From positions 1-64,000 of the forward strand of contig JAWXCG010000119.1 of assembly GCA_034440555.1 (NCBI GenBank): 64,000 bases of DNA, in the 5' to 3' direction. Each line of letters opens with the position of its first letter. The first letter of the stretch is position 1. The position numbers and the translations under genes are program-made. This document shows, piece by piece, positions 48,212-57,794 of the stretch. A model generated the notes under the pieces. That model was not told the origin of the DNA. It ran no database searches and worked only from the letters and a program-made list of their open reading frames with translations. This stretch comes from 0-14-3-00-62-12 sp034440555. GTDB lineage: Bacteria > Pseudomonadota > Gammaproteobacteria > Xanthomonadales > Ahniellaceae.

Positions 48212-50263
48212 ATGAGTTCGACAGGTGGGAACTTCACGCAGCGGCTTTCAGGCTCGATGTTCACGGGCTTGTTGGCACTGATTTCTCTGATGCTGCTGAT
48301 TGGCAACGTCGGCTACCGTCTATTCAAAGACGGTCAAGACCGAAACGCAATCAACCTTTCCAATGACCTTCAAGTGCAGTCGCAGTCGATCTCGCGATTT
48401 GCCACCGAAGCCGCACTCGGCAACTTTGAGGCGTTCGAAGAGTTGAAGGCGACGCGCCAGGCCATTGACAACAACGTCAAGGCTTTGCTGGTCGGCAGTC
48501 CGCCCAATACCAAGATCAATCCGATTCCGGCCTATAAGGGGCAGGTAGGTGGTGTGCTGGTAGATGTCGCCCTCGACAAGCTCGCCAAAGCCTGGGACCC
48601 GATCAGCAAAGCTGCCGCAACCATTCAAGACAGTCAGGACCTGGTTCTGGACATCACCGAGACGGCGAATGATTTCCAGGCAAGCATTCCGCGACTGACT
48701 GCCAAAATGGAAGAAATTGTCAGCTATCTGACCGAACGCGGCGCGCCAGCCAAGCAGATTTATTTGGCCACGCGTCAAACGCTGCTGGCCGATCGCATGT
48801 TGCGTCGCGTGTCCGAAATTCTGAAGGGCGGCGACCTCGCCACCTCCGCCGCCGACCAGTTTTCGCGTGATGCCAAAGCTTATGGCGATGTGCTTAACGG
48901 GTTGATCAATGGCAGCGCCGAACTGGGACTACAGGCACTAACTGATCCAACTGCGCGAGCCATTCTCAGTGACGTGCAGGAGGTCTACAACCAGATTGGT
49001 CAGAATGTCGACAAGATTCAGGAAGCGTCGACGCAGTTGTTCGAAGTCACTGAAGCGTCCGGCTCCATCTCGGAGGTGTCATCCGGCCTGCTCGAAGACA
49101 GCAAGAACCTGTCGACGCGGCTCAACGAGCTCGGTGGCAAGCGTTTGCTCGGTAGCAACTTGGTCAGCATCTTCCTGGCGCTGTTCACATTGCTGTTTGC
49201 TTCACTCGCCACGTTCTCGCAGTTCCTTGCTCAACGTCGTCAGCTGCAGACCACCGCCGACCTGAATACCCGAAATCAGGAAGCCATTCTGCGCTTGCTG
49301 GATGAAATGGGATCGCTCGCTGAGGGCGATCTGACGGTCAAGGCAACGGTGACGGAAGACATCACCGGTGCCATCGCCGACTCGGTGAACTTCGCGGTCG
49401 AAGCGCTGCGATCACTGGTCACAACCATTAACGAGACCGCCGTTCAAGTGGCTGCCGCCGCGCAGGAAACTCAGGCGACTGCCATGCACCTGGCTGAGGC
49501 AGCTGAGCATCAGGCGCAGCAGATCACGTCCGCATCCGCAGCAATCAACGAGATCGCGGTCTCAATCGATGAGGTCTCGAAGAACTCGGCGGAGAGCGCC
49601 GACGTGGCACATCGATCGGTGCAAATCGCGTCGAAGGGCGCCGCAATCGTGCGCCAGACCATCCAGGGCATGGACAACATCCGTGACCAGATCCAGGAAA
49701 CTTCGAAACGTATCAAACGCTTGGGTGAGTCCTCGCAGGAAATTGGATCAATCGTCGAACTGATCAATGACATCGCCGAACAGACCAATATTTTGGCGCT
49801 GAACGCTGCCATTCAAGCAGCCTCTGCGGGTGAGGCGGGTCGAGGATTCGCGGTCGTTGCCGATGAAGTTCAACGACTCGCCGAGCGTGCTTCTGGCGCC
49901 ACCAAGCGAATCGAAACCCTGGTGCAAACCATTCAATCCGACACCAACGAAGCAGTCAGTTCGATGGAACAGACCACCGCGGAAGTTGTGTCCGGTGCGC
50001 GACTCGCCGAGGACGCCGGTCTGGCTCTGGGCGAGATCGAAAAAGTCTCAAACGACCTTGCCGACCTCATTCAGAACATCTCCGAAGCGGCGCGTCAGCA
50101 GTCGGCAGCTGCAACCAACATCTCGGCGACGATGAACGTGATTCAGGAAATTACTACTCAGACCTCGGCCGGCGCCTCGCAAACCGCTGAATCGATTGGA
50201 AATCTGGCACAGCTCGCCGCTGATCTGCGGCGTTCGGTGGCCGACTTCAAGCTTCCCTCGTGA
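48212..50263 (+). CDS. pilJ: PilJ, methyl-accepting chemoreceptor of the Pil-Chp system
   Basis: A 683-residue MCP. Membrane helices at about residues 13-31 (FTGLLALISLMLLIGNVGY) and 312-333 (NLVSIFLALFTLLFASLATF) enclose a helical PilJ-type periplasmic sensor region. A HAMP-like segment follows, then a long cytoplasmic coiled coil with the signalling hairpin ILALNAAIQAASAGEAGRGFAVVADEVQRLAERA. It ends DFKLPS, without a CheR/CheB-tethering pentapeptide. GAGG precedes the ATG. In Pseudomonas PilJ senses pilin/surface cues and chemical signals; ligand here is unknown. Confidence 0.95.
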   Translation: MSSTGGNFTQRLSGSMFTGLLALISLMLLIGNVGYRLFKDGQDRNAINLSNDLQVQSQSISRFATEAALGNFEAFEELKATRQAIDNNVKALLVGSPPNTKINPIPAYKGQVGGVLVDVALDKLAKAWDPISKAAATIQDSQDLVLDITETANDFQASIPRLTAKMEEIVSYLTERGAPAKQIYLATRQTLLADRMLRRVSEILKGGDLATSAADQFSRDAKAYGDVLNGLINGSAELGLQALTDPTARAILSDVQEVYNQIGQNVDKIQEASTQLFEVTEASGSISEVSSGLLEDSKNLSTRLNELGGKRLLGSNLVSIFLALFTLLFASLATFSQFLAQRRQLQTTADLNTRNQEAILRLLDEMGSLAEGDLTVKATVTEDITGAIADSVNFAVEALRSLVTTINETAVQVAAAAQETQATAMHLAEAAEHQAQQITSASAAINEIAVSIDEVSKNSAESADVAHRSVQIASKGAAIVRQTIQGMDNIRDQIQETSKRIKRLGESSQEIGSIVELINDIAEQTNILALNAAIQAASAGEAGRGFAVVADEVQRLAERASGATKRIETLVQTIQSDTNEAVSSMEQTTAEVVSGARLAEDAGLALGEIEKVSNDLADLIQNISEAARQQSAAATNISATMNVIQEITTQTSAGASQTAESIGNLAQLAADLRRSVADFKLPS

Positions 50264-50289
50264 TCGACTGAGCAGAGGAATTCAGGTTC

Positions 50290-51165
50290 ATGTTGAGCAG
50301 TTCCGCCCAGCGCGCGCAGCCCTTCGCACCCTTGCCCAGCATGGGTGACGAAGAGTTTGTCCGTTGGGTTGATCTACTTGAGCGCAGAACCGGAGTGCTG
50401 GTGCCCGCAGGACGCAAATCGTTTCTGGTCACTGGGCTTCGCATGCGCATGCGAGAGACTGGTTACGACGACTTCCAGAACTATTTCGATGAGGTGTTAA
50501 ACGGTGCCCGCGGCGCCATGGAGTGGGCAACTCTGGTCGATCGTCTGACCGTGCATGAGACTCGGTTCTTTCGTCATGAGCCATCCTACGACCTGATTGC
50601 TGGCGAGTGGCTGCCTGAGGTGGCTCGCCCTGGCGCATCTGGCGCGATCCATGCTTGGAGTGTCGGTTGTGCGACTGGCGAAGAGGCCTATTCACTCGCC
50701 ATGGTGCTCGATCGTGGGCTCAGGTCACTCGGAGATCATCGCGTGTATTTTGGCGTCACTGCTACCGACATATCCAATCCTGCCTTGGGCGTTGGTCGCG
50801 CTGCGACGTACCCGCGTGATCGCCTGACCGAAATTCCCGAACCATTTCGTTCGGAGTACACGGAGCCGGTGGGGGGCGATGCGTTTGCCATCGTCGACTC
50901 GTTGCGCAAGCGCGTCGGTTTTGCTCTGTTCAATCTGCTGGAAGTTGCCCGTGCACCGCTAAAACAGTTGGACTTGATCTATTGCCAGAATGTTTTCATC
51001 TATTTTGCTCGAGAGCGCCGCAAGCGGATGTTGGAAGCCCTTGCTGCGCGGCTGAAACCAGGCGGTCTGCTGGTGCTCGGCCCGGGTGGAATCACCGGAT
51101 TCACGGATCCATCGCTGACACGGGTCGGTGGGCGCCAGACATTGGCGTACCAGCGGCTTGGGTGA
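50290..51165 (+). CDS. pilK: PilK, CheR-type chemoreceptor methyltransferase
   Basis: A 291-residue SAM-dependent methyltransferase expected to methylate PilJ glutamates. The N-terminal helical CheR domain (FVRWVDLLERRTGVLVP, GLRMRMRETGYDDFQNYF) leads to LTVHETRFFRHEPSYDLI, the SAM motif IHAWSVGCATGEEAYSLAM, TATDISNPAL and DLIYCQNVFIYFARERRKRMLEAL. It lies 26 bp after pilJ and 8 bp before chpA. Length and motifs are normal for PilK. Confidence 0.94.
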   Translation: MLSSSAQRAQPFAPLPSMGDEEFVRWVDLLERRTGVLVPAGRKSFLVTGLRMRMRETGYDDFQNYFDEVLNGARGAMEWATLVDRLTVHETRFFRHEPSYDLIAGEWLPEVARPGASGAIHAWSVGCATGEEAYSLAMVLDRGLRSLGDHRVYFGVTATDISNPALGVGRAATYPRDRLTEIPEPFRSEYTEPVGGDAFAIVDSLRKRVGFALFNLLEVARAPLKQLDLIYCQNVFIYFARERRKRMLEALAARLKPGGLLVLGPGGITGFTDPSLTRVGGRQTLAYQRLG

Positions 51166-51173
51166 GGGTGCTT

Positions 51174-54100
51174 ATGCGTCTGCAACAGGACATCGATTTT
51201 ACTACGCTCAACTGGGTCAAGCAGGAGCTCGACGAAACGCTTCGTCAGGCCCGCCAGGCGCTTGAGGCCTATGCCGAGGACACTGCTGACTCAAGCTTGA
51301 TGCGCTTCTGCGCCACCTATTTGCACCAGGTGCAGGGCACCTTGCGCATGGTCGAGCTGTACGGCGCGGCGATGGTAGTCGAAGAGATGGAGCGAGTAGC
51401 GCAGGCGCTGCTCGACGGCCTGATCCGCAACAAAGACGATGCGTTTGAGGCATTGCTGCGCGGTACCGTGCAACTGCCTGATTACCTTGAGCGCTTGCAG
51501 AGCGGACACAAGGACATTCCAATTGTCCTATTGCCTCTGCTTAATGATTTGCGCGCCTGCCGTGGCGAGAAGTTGCTGAGCGAAGGCGTGTTGTTCACGC
51601 CGGACCTCAGCGTGCCGCTTCCGGCCAGTGTGCGCGGTCCCGAACGTCCCCTCGCGGATGCCGAACTCAAAACAGTTGCTGGCCGCCTTCGGCTCAATTA
51701 TCAAGCGGGGCTGGTCAGGTTCCTGCGCGATCAGACCTCGAGTCTGGCGATCACCGCCATGCTCAATGCGCTGGATGGTCTGGGTTCGATCAGCGCACAG
51801 GAAGATGCACGTCGACTTTGGTGGGTAGCTTCGGCTCTGCTCGAGTCAATCCGTTCTGGCGGCGTTGAGGCCAACGCGGCGGTCAAGTTGCTCTACGGGC
51901 GCATTGATCGCGAGGTCAAGCGTTTCGGCGATTATGGCGAAGCAGGCTTCCGCGCGGAACCGCCCAAGGAAATGCTGAAAAACCTTCTTTATTACGTGGC
52001 TAGGTCCACCAGTAGCGACGCGCGTGCGGTAGAGATCAGCAAAATTTATCGACTCGATCAGCTGGTTGCTTCGGAGCAGGAGATCGAGCAGGCTCGCGAC
52101 GCGTTGGTCGGGCGTAATCGCGCAGTCTTGGATACGGTATCGAACGCAATCAAGGAAGACTTGATGCGCGTCAAGGACGCGCTGGATTTGTTCCTCAGGA
52201 CGGCGAACGCCAACTCGGGTGATCTCAGTCCGCAGATTGAGGTGCTTGATCGAGTCGCCGATACGCTTGGTGTGCTCGGACTGGGAGTGCCGCGTCGGGT
52301 GGTGTTGGAACAACGCGAGTCGCTGAACAAGATGGTCATTGGCCAGCGTGTCATCGAAGAGGGCGCTTTGCTCGATGTCGCCGGAGCGTTGTTGTTTGTC
52401 GAGGCCTCGCTCGACGACAACATTGAGCGCCTCGGTGGCGCTGATCAAGAAGACGTGAGTGCGCAAGCTGCTCAGGAAGCCAGTCTGGAGCTACCGCAGG
52501 CTGAAGTGCGCAAAATTCTCGATTCTTTGATGAAGGAAGTTCAGACCAACCTCCAGCAAATCAAACTGGATGTTGTGGCATTCATCGAATCCGGTTGGGA
52601 TCACGCCCGAGCCGAGCAAATTCCCCGCTTGCTCGATGAAGTCAGCGGCGCGATGACCATGGTCGGTCTGGTCGAAGCCAGTAGTCTGCTGGGGGCGATC
52701 AGCAAGTTCATTGACATCGAGCTACTGCGCCGCAAGCGCGTGCCAACGGCCGATCAAATGGATCGCCTCGCCGACGCACTTGCCAGCATGGAGTTCTACC
52801 TCGAAGCGACCCACGCGCAACGCGTCGGTCGTGAACGAATTCTCGAGGTGACGCGCGACAGCTTGGCTTCACTGGGTTATTGGCCGGTACCCGAGGACGC
52901 CGCGTGGTTGCCGCCAGCGATTCCTGCTGCGGCGCCTGCATCGCGCGCACTTTCCGATGCATCCGATTCGCGCTCAGTGGCAGCGCCTGCACTCGATGTC
53001 ACGTCGCTGTCGCTGGCGCCGGTGGCAACGGAACGTTCGCCCATCGGGGGCCCGCCGCCCACCACTTCGAATGTGCCGGACGATGATTCATTTGATTTGA
53101 ATACACTGTCGTTTGGCATAGACACGTCCGAAACTCCGTCGCGTGCAGCGGATCGTTTCCGCGAGCAAGACTTCTCAGATGCTTCGCAGGTGTCTCTGGA
53201 GCTGCCGGGCACTGAACGGATAGACGAGTTCGTGGCGAAACTTGGTTCGGGATCTGCTCAGCAAACCCTTGCCGACGAACCGGCTCCGGCTCGCGCCTTA
53301 GCCACGCCCGAAATGCATTCCGTGGTGGAGATAGCGCCTGGGCAAGGATTGGAAGGTTTGATTCTTGGCGGTAGCGAGAAGACCGCTTCCCGAGCAGACG
53401 AGCAAGACTTGATGGGTCTGAAGTTTGCGCAGACCGAACCGGCTGTGATCGGCGAACCGGAAGAGGAATTTGACTACGAGTGGGTCGAAATCGAGCAGGA
53501 AGTTGTTGAACAGCCTGCTGCAGTCGAGGGCGGGGCGTTCCAGTCGGTACCCTCCGACGATATTGATGAGGAAATTCGAGAAGTCTTCCTGGAAGAGGTT
53601 CAGGAAGAAGTAGAAAACCTTGGCCGCTGCTTGCCGGAATGGAAAAACGCGCCCACGGACTTCGAGAAGCTCAAACCCATTCGTCGTTCGTTCCACACCA
53701 TGAAGGGCAGCGGACGCCTGGTTGGTGCGATGGCGCTTGGCGAGTTCAGTTGGAAAGTGGAAAACACACTGAATCGCGTTCTCGACAAATCGATCGCCCC
53801 CGGCCCCGCTGTTATTGCCTTGTTGGAACATGCGGTTGCAGCCTTGCCGTTCCTGTTGGCAGCACTGCGCGGCGAGCAAGTCGGTGGCGCGGATGTGGCA
53901 GGGATTCTGAATGTGGCGGAACGACTCGCTGCCGGCGAAGACGCTTGGCTGCGTCCAGCCGAGCCGGTCGTTCGGATCGAGAAAATTCGCGTTCAGGTGA
54001 AGAAGCCGAAACCCCGTGTCCAATCGACTCCAATCGTTGCTGAGCCTGTCGACCTGACCGAGGCGTTCGACATCGAAAGTAAGGCGTTCGAAGCGCCTGT

Positions 54101-57100
54101 CGTACCCGAGATCGATAGTTTCCTGGACGTTGGTGGCATTGCGCTTGAAACGGTTCAAACAGCAGAATCACATCCAGGGCCGGCACTCGAACCAGAAACA
54201 GAATCAAAATGGCAGACAGAGCCAGAGTTCACTGCGCGAAGTGCTGCCGTGCGCACTGCCGCGCCGGCACTCACCGCATACGTGAATGAGGATGTAGCCG
54301 ACGTTGATCCGATGATGCTGGAAATATTGCGCAGCGAAGTCGCTGGCCATCTGAATACCGTGTCTGCCTATCTCGAATCCTGCGCGCGCGAGGGACGTGC
54401 GCAACCTGTTAGCGAGGCATTGTTGCGTGCGGTCCATACCATGCATGGTGCCATTGCCATGGTCGAGATCCCGTCCCTGGCGCCGTTGCTTGGTCCCTTG
54501 GAAGGCTACATCAAGCGGTTGCGCGGGGTTGGCGCGGCGCCATCGCAACGCGGATTGCACGCGATTGTCGATGCTGCAACCGCGATCGAAACCGAGATAG
54601 CTGCGGTAGATCAACCCGGCGCTCCGCGCATGGCCACAGCGCAAATTGCAGAGCTCTTGAGCGCATTGCGCAATGAGTTGCCGGAGCCACAAAGTTTTTC
54701 CGAAGTGTTCAATCTGAATGTGTCTGAGGATGAGTCCTCCGAGTCCGCAGTCGAAGTAAGTGCGTCTGAAGCATCGTTGCTGTGGTCGGATTCAGGTCAA
54801 GCATTGAACTTCGGTGACGAGCTATCCGTCGTCGCCAACGAAGACCTGGCTGCGCCTGCCGAGTTCGAAGACACAGACGCAGAAATTGAGTTGGAACGGC
54901 CAATCGATCCGCCGCCATTTGGCGCGCTTGAGGAGTGGAATCTTTCCGATCCGTTCGGCGAAACAGGGCAACAGGATCTACCCGACGAGGACATGTCCGT
55001 TGCTTCTGAATCGGATCGCTCGCCAGCGCGAGATCAAGCGGCGGCAGACGAGCAGACGCTGGATGAGCTGTTCGGCCGTACCGAGTCATCAGACTTTGGT
55101 GTGCCGCTCCCGGACGCTGCGGACGCATCGTTGAGCGCCGTTCCGGAGCAAACCGACGGCATCAGTTTTGCCGAGCTAAGCGACGAAGATTTGGAACTTT
55201 TCCGTTCGGAAGAAGCAGAACTCGGATCGCACTCGACCGGCGAGTCGGTTGGGTCGTCAGTTCCTGAGGCACCATCCGAACCTGCGCAACGAGCCTCTAT
55301 AGCGGCTACGGACGCTGGCACCACCGGTACTTATCAGCAGATTGCCGAAGACTCAAGCCCTGAAGGCACACTTGATATTGCTGACCTGGACGAGGATCTA
55401 CTTGAAATCTTCGTTCAGGAGGCCAACGATATTCTCGACAATTCCGACACGATGATGGCTCGCCTTCGTCACAATCCGGCCGAACGAGAGATTGTGATCG
55501 GATTGCAGCGAGAGCTGCATACGCTGAAGGGCGGCGCGCGCATGGCTGGTCTGGCGCCGATCGGTGATCTTGGTCATGCGATGGAATCGCTGCTTGAAAT
55601 TGTTGCCGACGGACGTCGCGATATCGATCGTGTTGCGATCGAGTCACTCGACCGTGGTTTTGATCGGCTGCACGGGCTTGTGGCCAGAGTTTCCAAGCGA
55701 CAGGCGATTGGCATGCCCTCTAACGCCATTGCCCGCTTCGAGGCGCTGGCGGCCGGTGACGAAATTCCGATGCTCGAAACACCGAACACCGCAACCGATG
55801 AAGGTGTGCCTGGTTCTGTGACGGCGACCCCTGCGGTCGAGGTTACTCCGGCGATTGTTGACGAAGTGCCGGTAGCCGCGCGCGTGTCCAAGCCAACCTC
55901 ACGCGACCTGGTTACCGAAGACAACGAAGAGTTTGCAAGGCCACAGCAGGAAATGATCCGCGTGCGCGCGGACCTGATCGACAACCTGGTCAACTACGCT
56001 GGTGAAGTGTCGATCTATCGCTCGCGTCTTGAGCAGCAGATGAGCACGTTCCGATTCAATCTTCAGGAACTTGATCAGACGGTAGTGCGTTTGCGTGAAC
56101 AGCTGCGTAAGCTCGAGATTGAGACGGAGGCGCAGATCATCGCGCGCTATCAACGTGAAGCAGAGGCCTCCGAGGGCGAATTCGATCCACTCGAACTCGA
56201 CAGGTTCTCAACCTTGCAGCAGCTGTCGCGCGCTCTGGCCGAATCCGCATCTGACTTGGTCGCCCTGCAGGGCACCATGGAAGATCTTACGCGTCAGTCG
56301 GAGACGCTGCTGTTGCAGCAATCGCGCGTGAGCTCGGAGCTTCAGGAAGGTCTGATGCGAACGCGCATGGTGCCCTTCGATTCGGTTGTGCCGCGGTTGC
56401 GCCGATTGATGCGGCAGACTTCTGGCGAGCTTGGCAAACGGGCGCAGCTCCGAGTCGAAGGCGCGCATGGAGAAATGGACCGCAACGTCCTCGATCGTAT
56501 GACTGCACCGCTGGAGCACATGTTACGCAACGCGCTGGCGCATGGCTTGGAGACACCTGCGGAGCGTTCCGCAGTTGGCAAGGCTGAGGAAGGCACGGTC
56601 ACCATCGGAATTTCGCGCGAAGCAACTGAAGTGGTCATCCGGGTGACGGACGACGGCAAGGGAATGGATCGCGATGCCATCCGCCGCAAGGCTTTGGAGA
56701 GAGGGCTGATGAAGCCTGACGTGCAGCTCTCTGATCGTGACCTGTTCGGATTCGTGCTTGAAACCGGTTTTTCCACCGCTGCGTCGGTGAGCAAGATTGC
56801 GGGACGTGGCGTGGGAATGGATGTGGTGAACAGCGAGATCAAGCAACTTGGTGGATCGCTGACGATCGATTCCAAGCGCGGAATCGGGAGCGAATTTACC
56901 GTGCGCTTGCCGTTCACTCTGGCGGTGACACAGGCGATTCTGGTCAGGTTGGGCGAGCATCTCTTTGCCGTGCCAATGTCTTCTGTGCAAGGCGTTGCTC
57001 GCATCAAGCGAGAAGACCTGGATGAACGGCTGCGGTCGCACGAGCCGGTGTACAGCTATGGTGGAGACGATTACGCCATTTACGAACTCAGCGGCCTGCT

Positions 57101-57794
57101 CGGGTATCCGCAGCACCGCGCCAGTGACGAGGCCCAGTTACCGTTATTGATGACCAAGTCGGGCGACCAGCGTGCTTCGATTCGCGTTGACGCGGTGCTC
57201 GGTAGCCGAGAGGTCGTGGTCAAGTCCGTGGGCCCGCAGATCAGTTCGGTGCCAGGAATATTTGGCGCCACGATCATGGGCGACGGATCGGTTGTCATGA
57301 TTCTGGACATGGCGCCCCTGGTGCGACGTAGCGCTGCGCTCAAACGCACCGCTGACGCGGGTCTGATCGATGGGCAGTATGAGCCCGCTCCCGCTCCCGC
57401 CGAAGTGCGTCTGCAGCCGTTGATCATGGTGGTCGACGACTCGATCACGATGCGCAAGGTCACCAGCCGCGTGCTGGAGCGTAACGATATGAGAGTGGTC
57501 ACTGCAAAAGATGGACTGGACGCTGTGGAAAAGCTGCAGGACAAGATCCCGGATCTGGTGCTGCTCGACATCGAGATGCCACGCATGGACGGCTACGAGC
57601 TCGCCACCTACATGCGCAATGATTCCAGGCTGAAAACAGTTCCGATCATCATGATTACTTCCCGCACCGGTGAGAAGCATCGTCAACGCGCGTTTGAAAT
57701 TGGCGTTGACCGATATCTAGGCAAGCCCTATCAAGAGGCCGACCTATTGCAGAATGTCGAGGAGATTCTGAGGTTGAGTCGTGCTCTTCACTGA
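51174..57794 (+). CDS. chpA: ChpA, large multi-Hpt hybrid CheA-type histidine kinase
   Basis: A 2206-residue kinase. The N-terminal FimL-like region includes H51 in HQVQGTLRMVEL, followed by a degenerate Hpt-like domain (LLDEVSGAMTMVGL). Three canonical Hpt domains have histidines at H841 (FHTMKGSGRLVG), H1088 (VHTMHGA) and H1449 (LHTLKGGARMAG), joined by long acidic linkers. Then come the dimerisation region, HATPase (N-box from 1780, DDGKGM at 1827, GRGVGMDVV from 1877), a CheW-like domain and a C-terminal receiver with D2088/D2089 and phosphoacceptor D2132. Pseudomonas ChpA is longer, with more Hpt-type domains. GAGGG precedes the ATG; the frame open to 50982 overlaps pilK and is not used. 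Confidence 0.96.
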   Translation: MRLQQDIDFTTLNWVKQELDETLRQARQALEAYAEDTADSSLMRFCATYLHQVQGTLRMVELYGAAMVVEEMERVAQALLDGLIRNKDDAFEALLRGTVQLPDYLERLQSGHKDIPIVLLPLLNDLRACRGEKLLSEGVLFTPDLSVPLPASVRGPERPLADAELKTVAGRLRLNYQAGLVRFLRDQTSSLAITAMLNALDGLGSISAQEDARRLWWVASALLESIRSGGVEANAAVKLLYGRIDREVKRFGDYGEAGFRAEPPKEMLKNLLYYVARSTSSDARAVEISKIYRLDQLVASEQEIEQARDALVGRNRAVLDTVSNAIKEDLMRVKDALDLFLRTANANSGDLSPQIEVLDRVADTLGVLGLGVPRRVVLEQRESLNKMVIGQRVIEEGALLDVAGALLFVEASLDDNIERLGGADQEDVSAQAAQEASLELPQAEVRKILDSLMKEVQTNLQQIKLDVVAFIESGWDHARAEQIPRLLDEVSGAMTMVGLVEASSLLGAISKFIDIELLRRKRVPTADQMDRLADALASMEFYLEATHAQRVGRERILEVTRDSLASLGYWPVPEDAAWLPPAIPAAAPASRALSDASDSRSVAAPALDVTSLSLAPVATERSPIGGPPPTTSNVPDDDSFDLNTLSFGIDTSETPSRAADRFREQDFSDASQVSLELPGTERIDEFVAKLGSGSAQQTLADEPAPARALATPEMHSVVEIAPGQGLEGLILGGSEKTASRADEQDLMGLKFAQTEPAVIGEPEEEFDYEWVEIEQEVVEQPAAVEGGAFQSVPSDDIDEEIREVFLEEVQEEVENLGRCLPEWKNAPTDFEKLKPIRRSFHTMKGSGRLVGAMALGEFSWKVENTLNRVLDKSIAPGPAVIALLEHAVAALPFLLAALRGEQVGGADVAGILNVAERLAAGEDAWLRPAEPVVRIEKIRVQVKKPKPRVQSTPIVAEPVDLTEAFDIESKAFEAPVVPEIDSFLDVGGIALETVQTAESHPGPALEPETESKWQTEPEFTARSAAVRTAAPALTAYVNEDVADVDPMMLEILRSEVAGHLNTVSAYLESCAREGRAQPVSEALLRAVHTMHGAIAMVEIPSLAPLLGPLEGYIKRLRGVGAAPSQRGLHAIVDAATAIETEIAAVDQPGAPRMATAQIAELLSALRNELPEPQSFSEVFNLNVSEDESSESAVEVSASEASLLWSDSGQALNFGDELSVVANEDLAAPAEFEDTDAEIELERPIDPPPFGALEEWNLSDPFGETGQQDLPDEDMSVASESDRSPARDQAAADEQTLDELFGRTESSDFGVPLPDAADASLSAVPEQTDGISFAELSDEDLELFRSEEAELGSHSTGESVGSSVPEAPSEPAQRASIAATDAGTTGTYQQIAEDSSPEGTLDIADLDEDLLEIFVQEANDILDNSDTMMARLRHNPAEREIVIGLQRELHTLKGGARMAGLAPIGDLGHAMESLLEIVADGRRDIDRVAIESLDRGFDRLHGLVARVSKRQAIGMPSNAIARFEALAAGDEIPMLETPNTATDEGVPGSVTATPAVEVTPAIVDEVPVAARVSKPTSRDLVTEDNEEFARPQQEMIRVRADLIDNLVNYAGEVSIYRSRLEQQMSTFRFNLQELDQTVVRLREQLRKLEIETEAQIIARYQREAEASEGEFDPLELDRFSTLQQLSRALAESASDLVALQGTMEDLTRQSETLLLQQSRVSSELQEGLMRTRMVPFDSVVPRLRRLMRQTSGELGKRAQLRVEGAHGEMDRNVLDRMTAPLEHMLRNALAHGLETPAERSAVGKAEEGTVTIGISREATEVVIRVTDDGKGMDRDAIRRKALERGLMKPDVQLSDRDLFGFVLETGFSTAASVSKIAGRGVGMDVVNSEIKQLGGSLTIDSKRGIGSEFTVRLPFTLAVTQAILVRLGEHLFAVPMSSVQGVARIKREDLDERLRSHEPVYSYGGDDYAIYELSGLLGYPQHRASDEAQLPLLMTKSGDQRASIRVDAVLGSREVVVKSVGPQISSVPGIFGATIMGDGSVVMILDMAPLVRRSAALKRTADAGLIDGQYEPAPAPAEVRLQPLIMVVDDSITMRKVTSRVLERNDMRVVTAKDGLDAVEKLQDKIPDLVLLDIEMPRMDGYELATYMRNDSRLKTVPIIMITSRTGEKHRQRAFEIGVDRYLGKPYQEADLLQNVEEILRLSRALH

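Noticed and set aside
50982..51173. Upstream extension of chpA by 64 codons into pilK
   Set aside because: The region codes for the conserved end of PilK; the ATG at 51174 has a good ribosome-binding site and gives the usual ChpA start.
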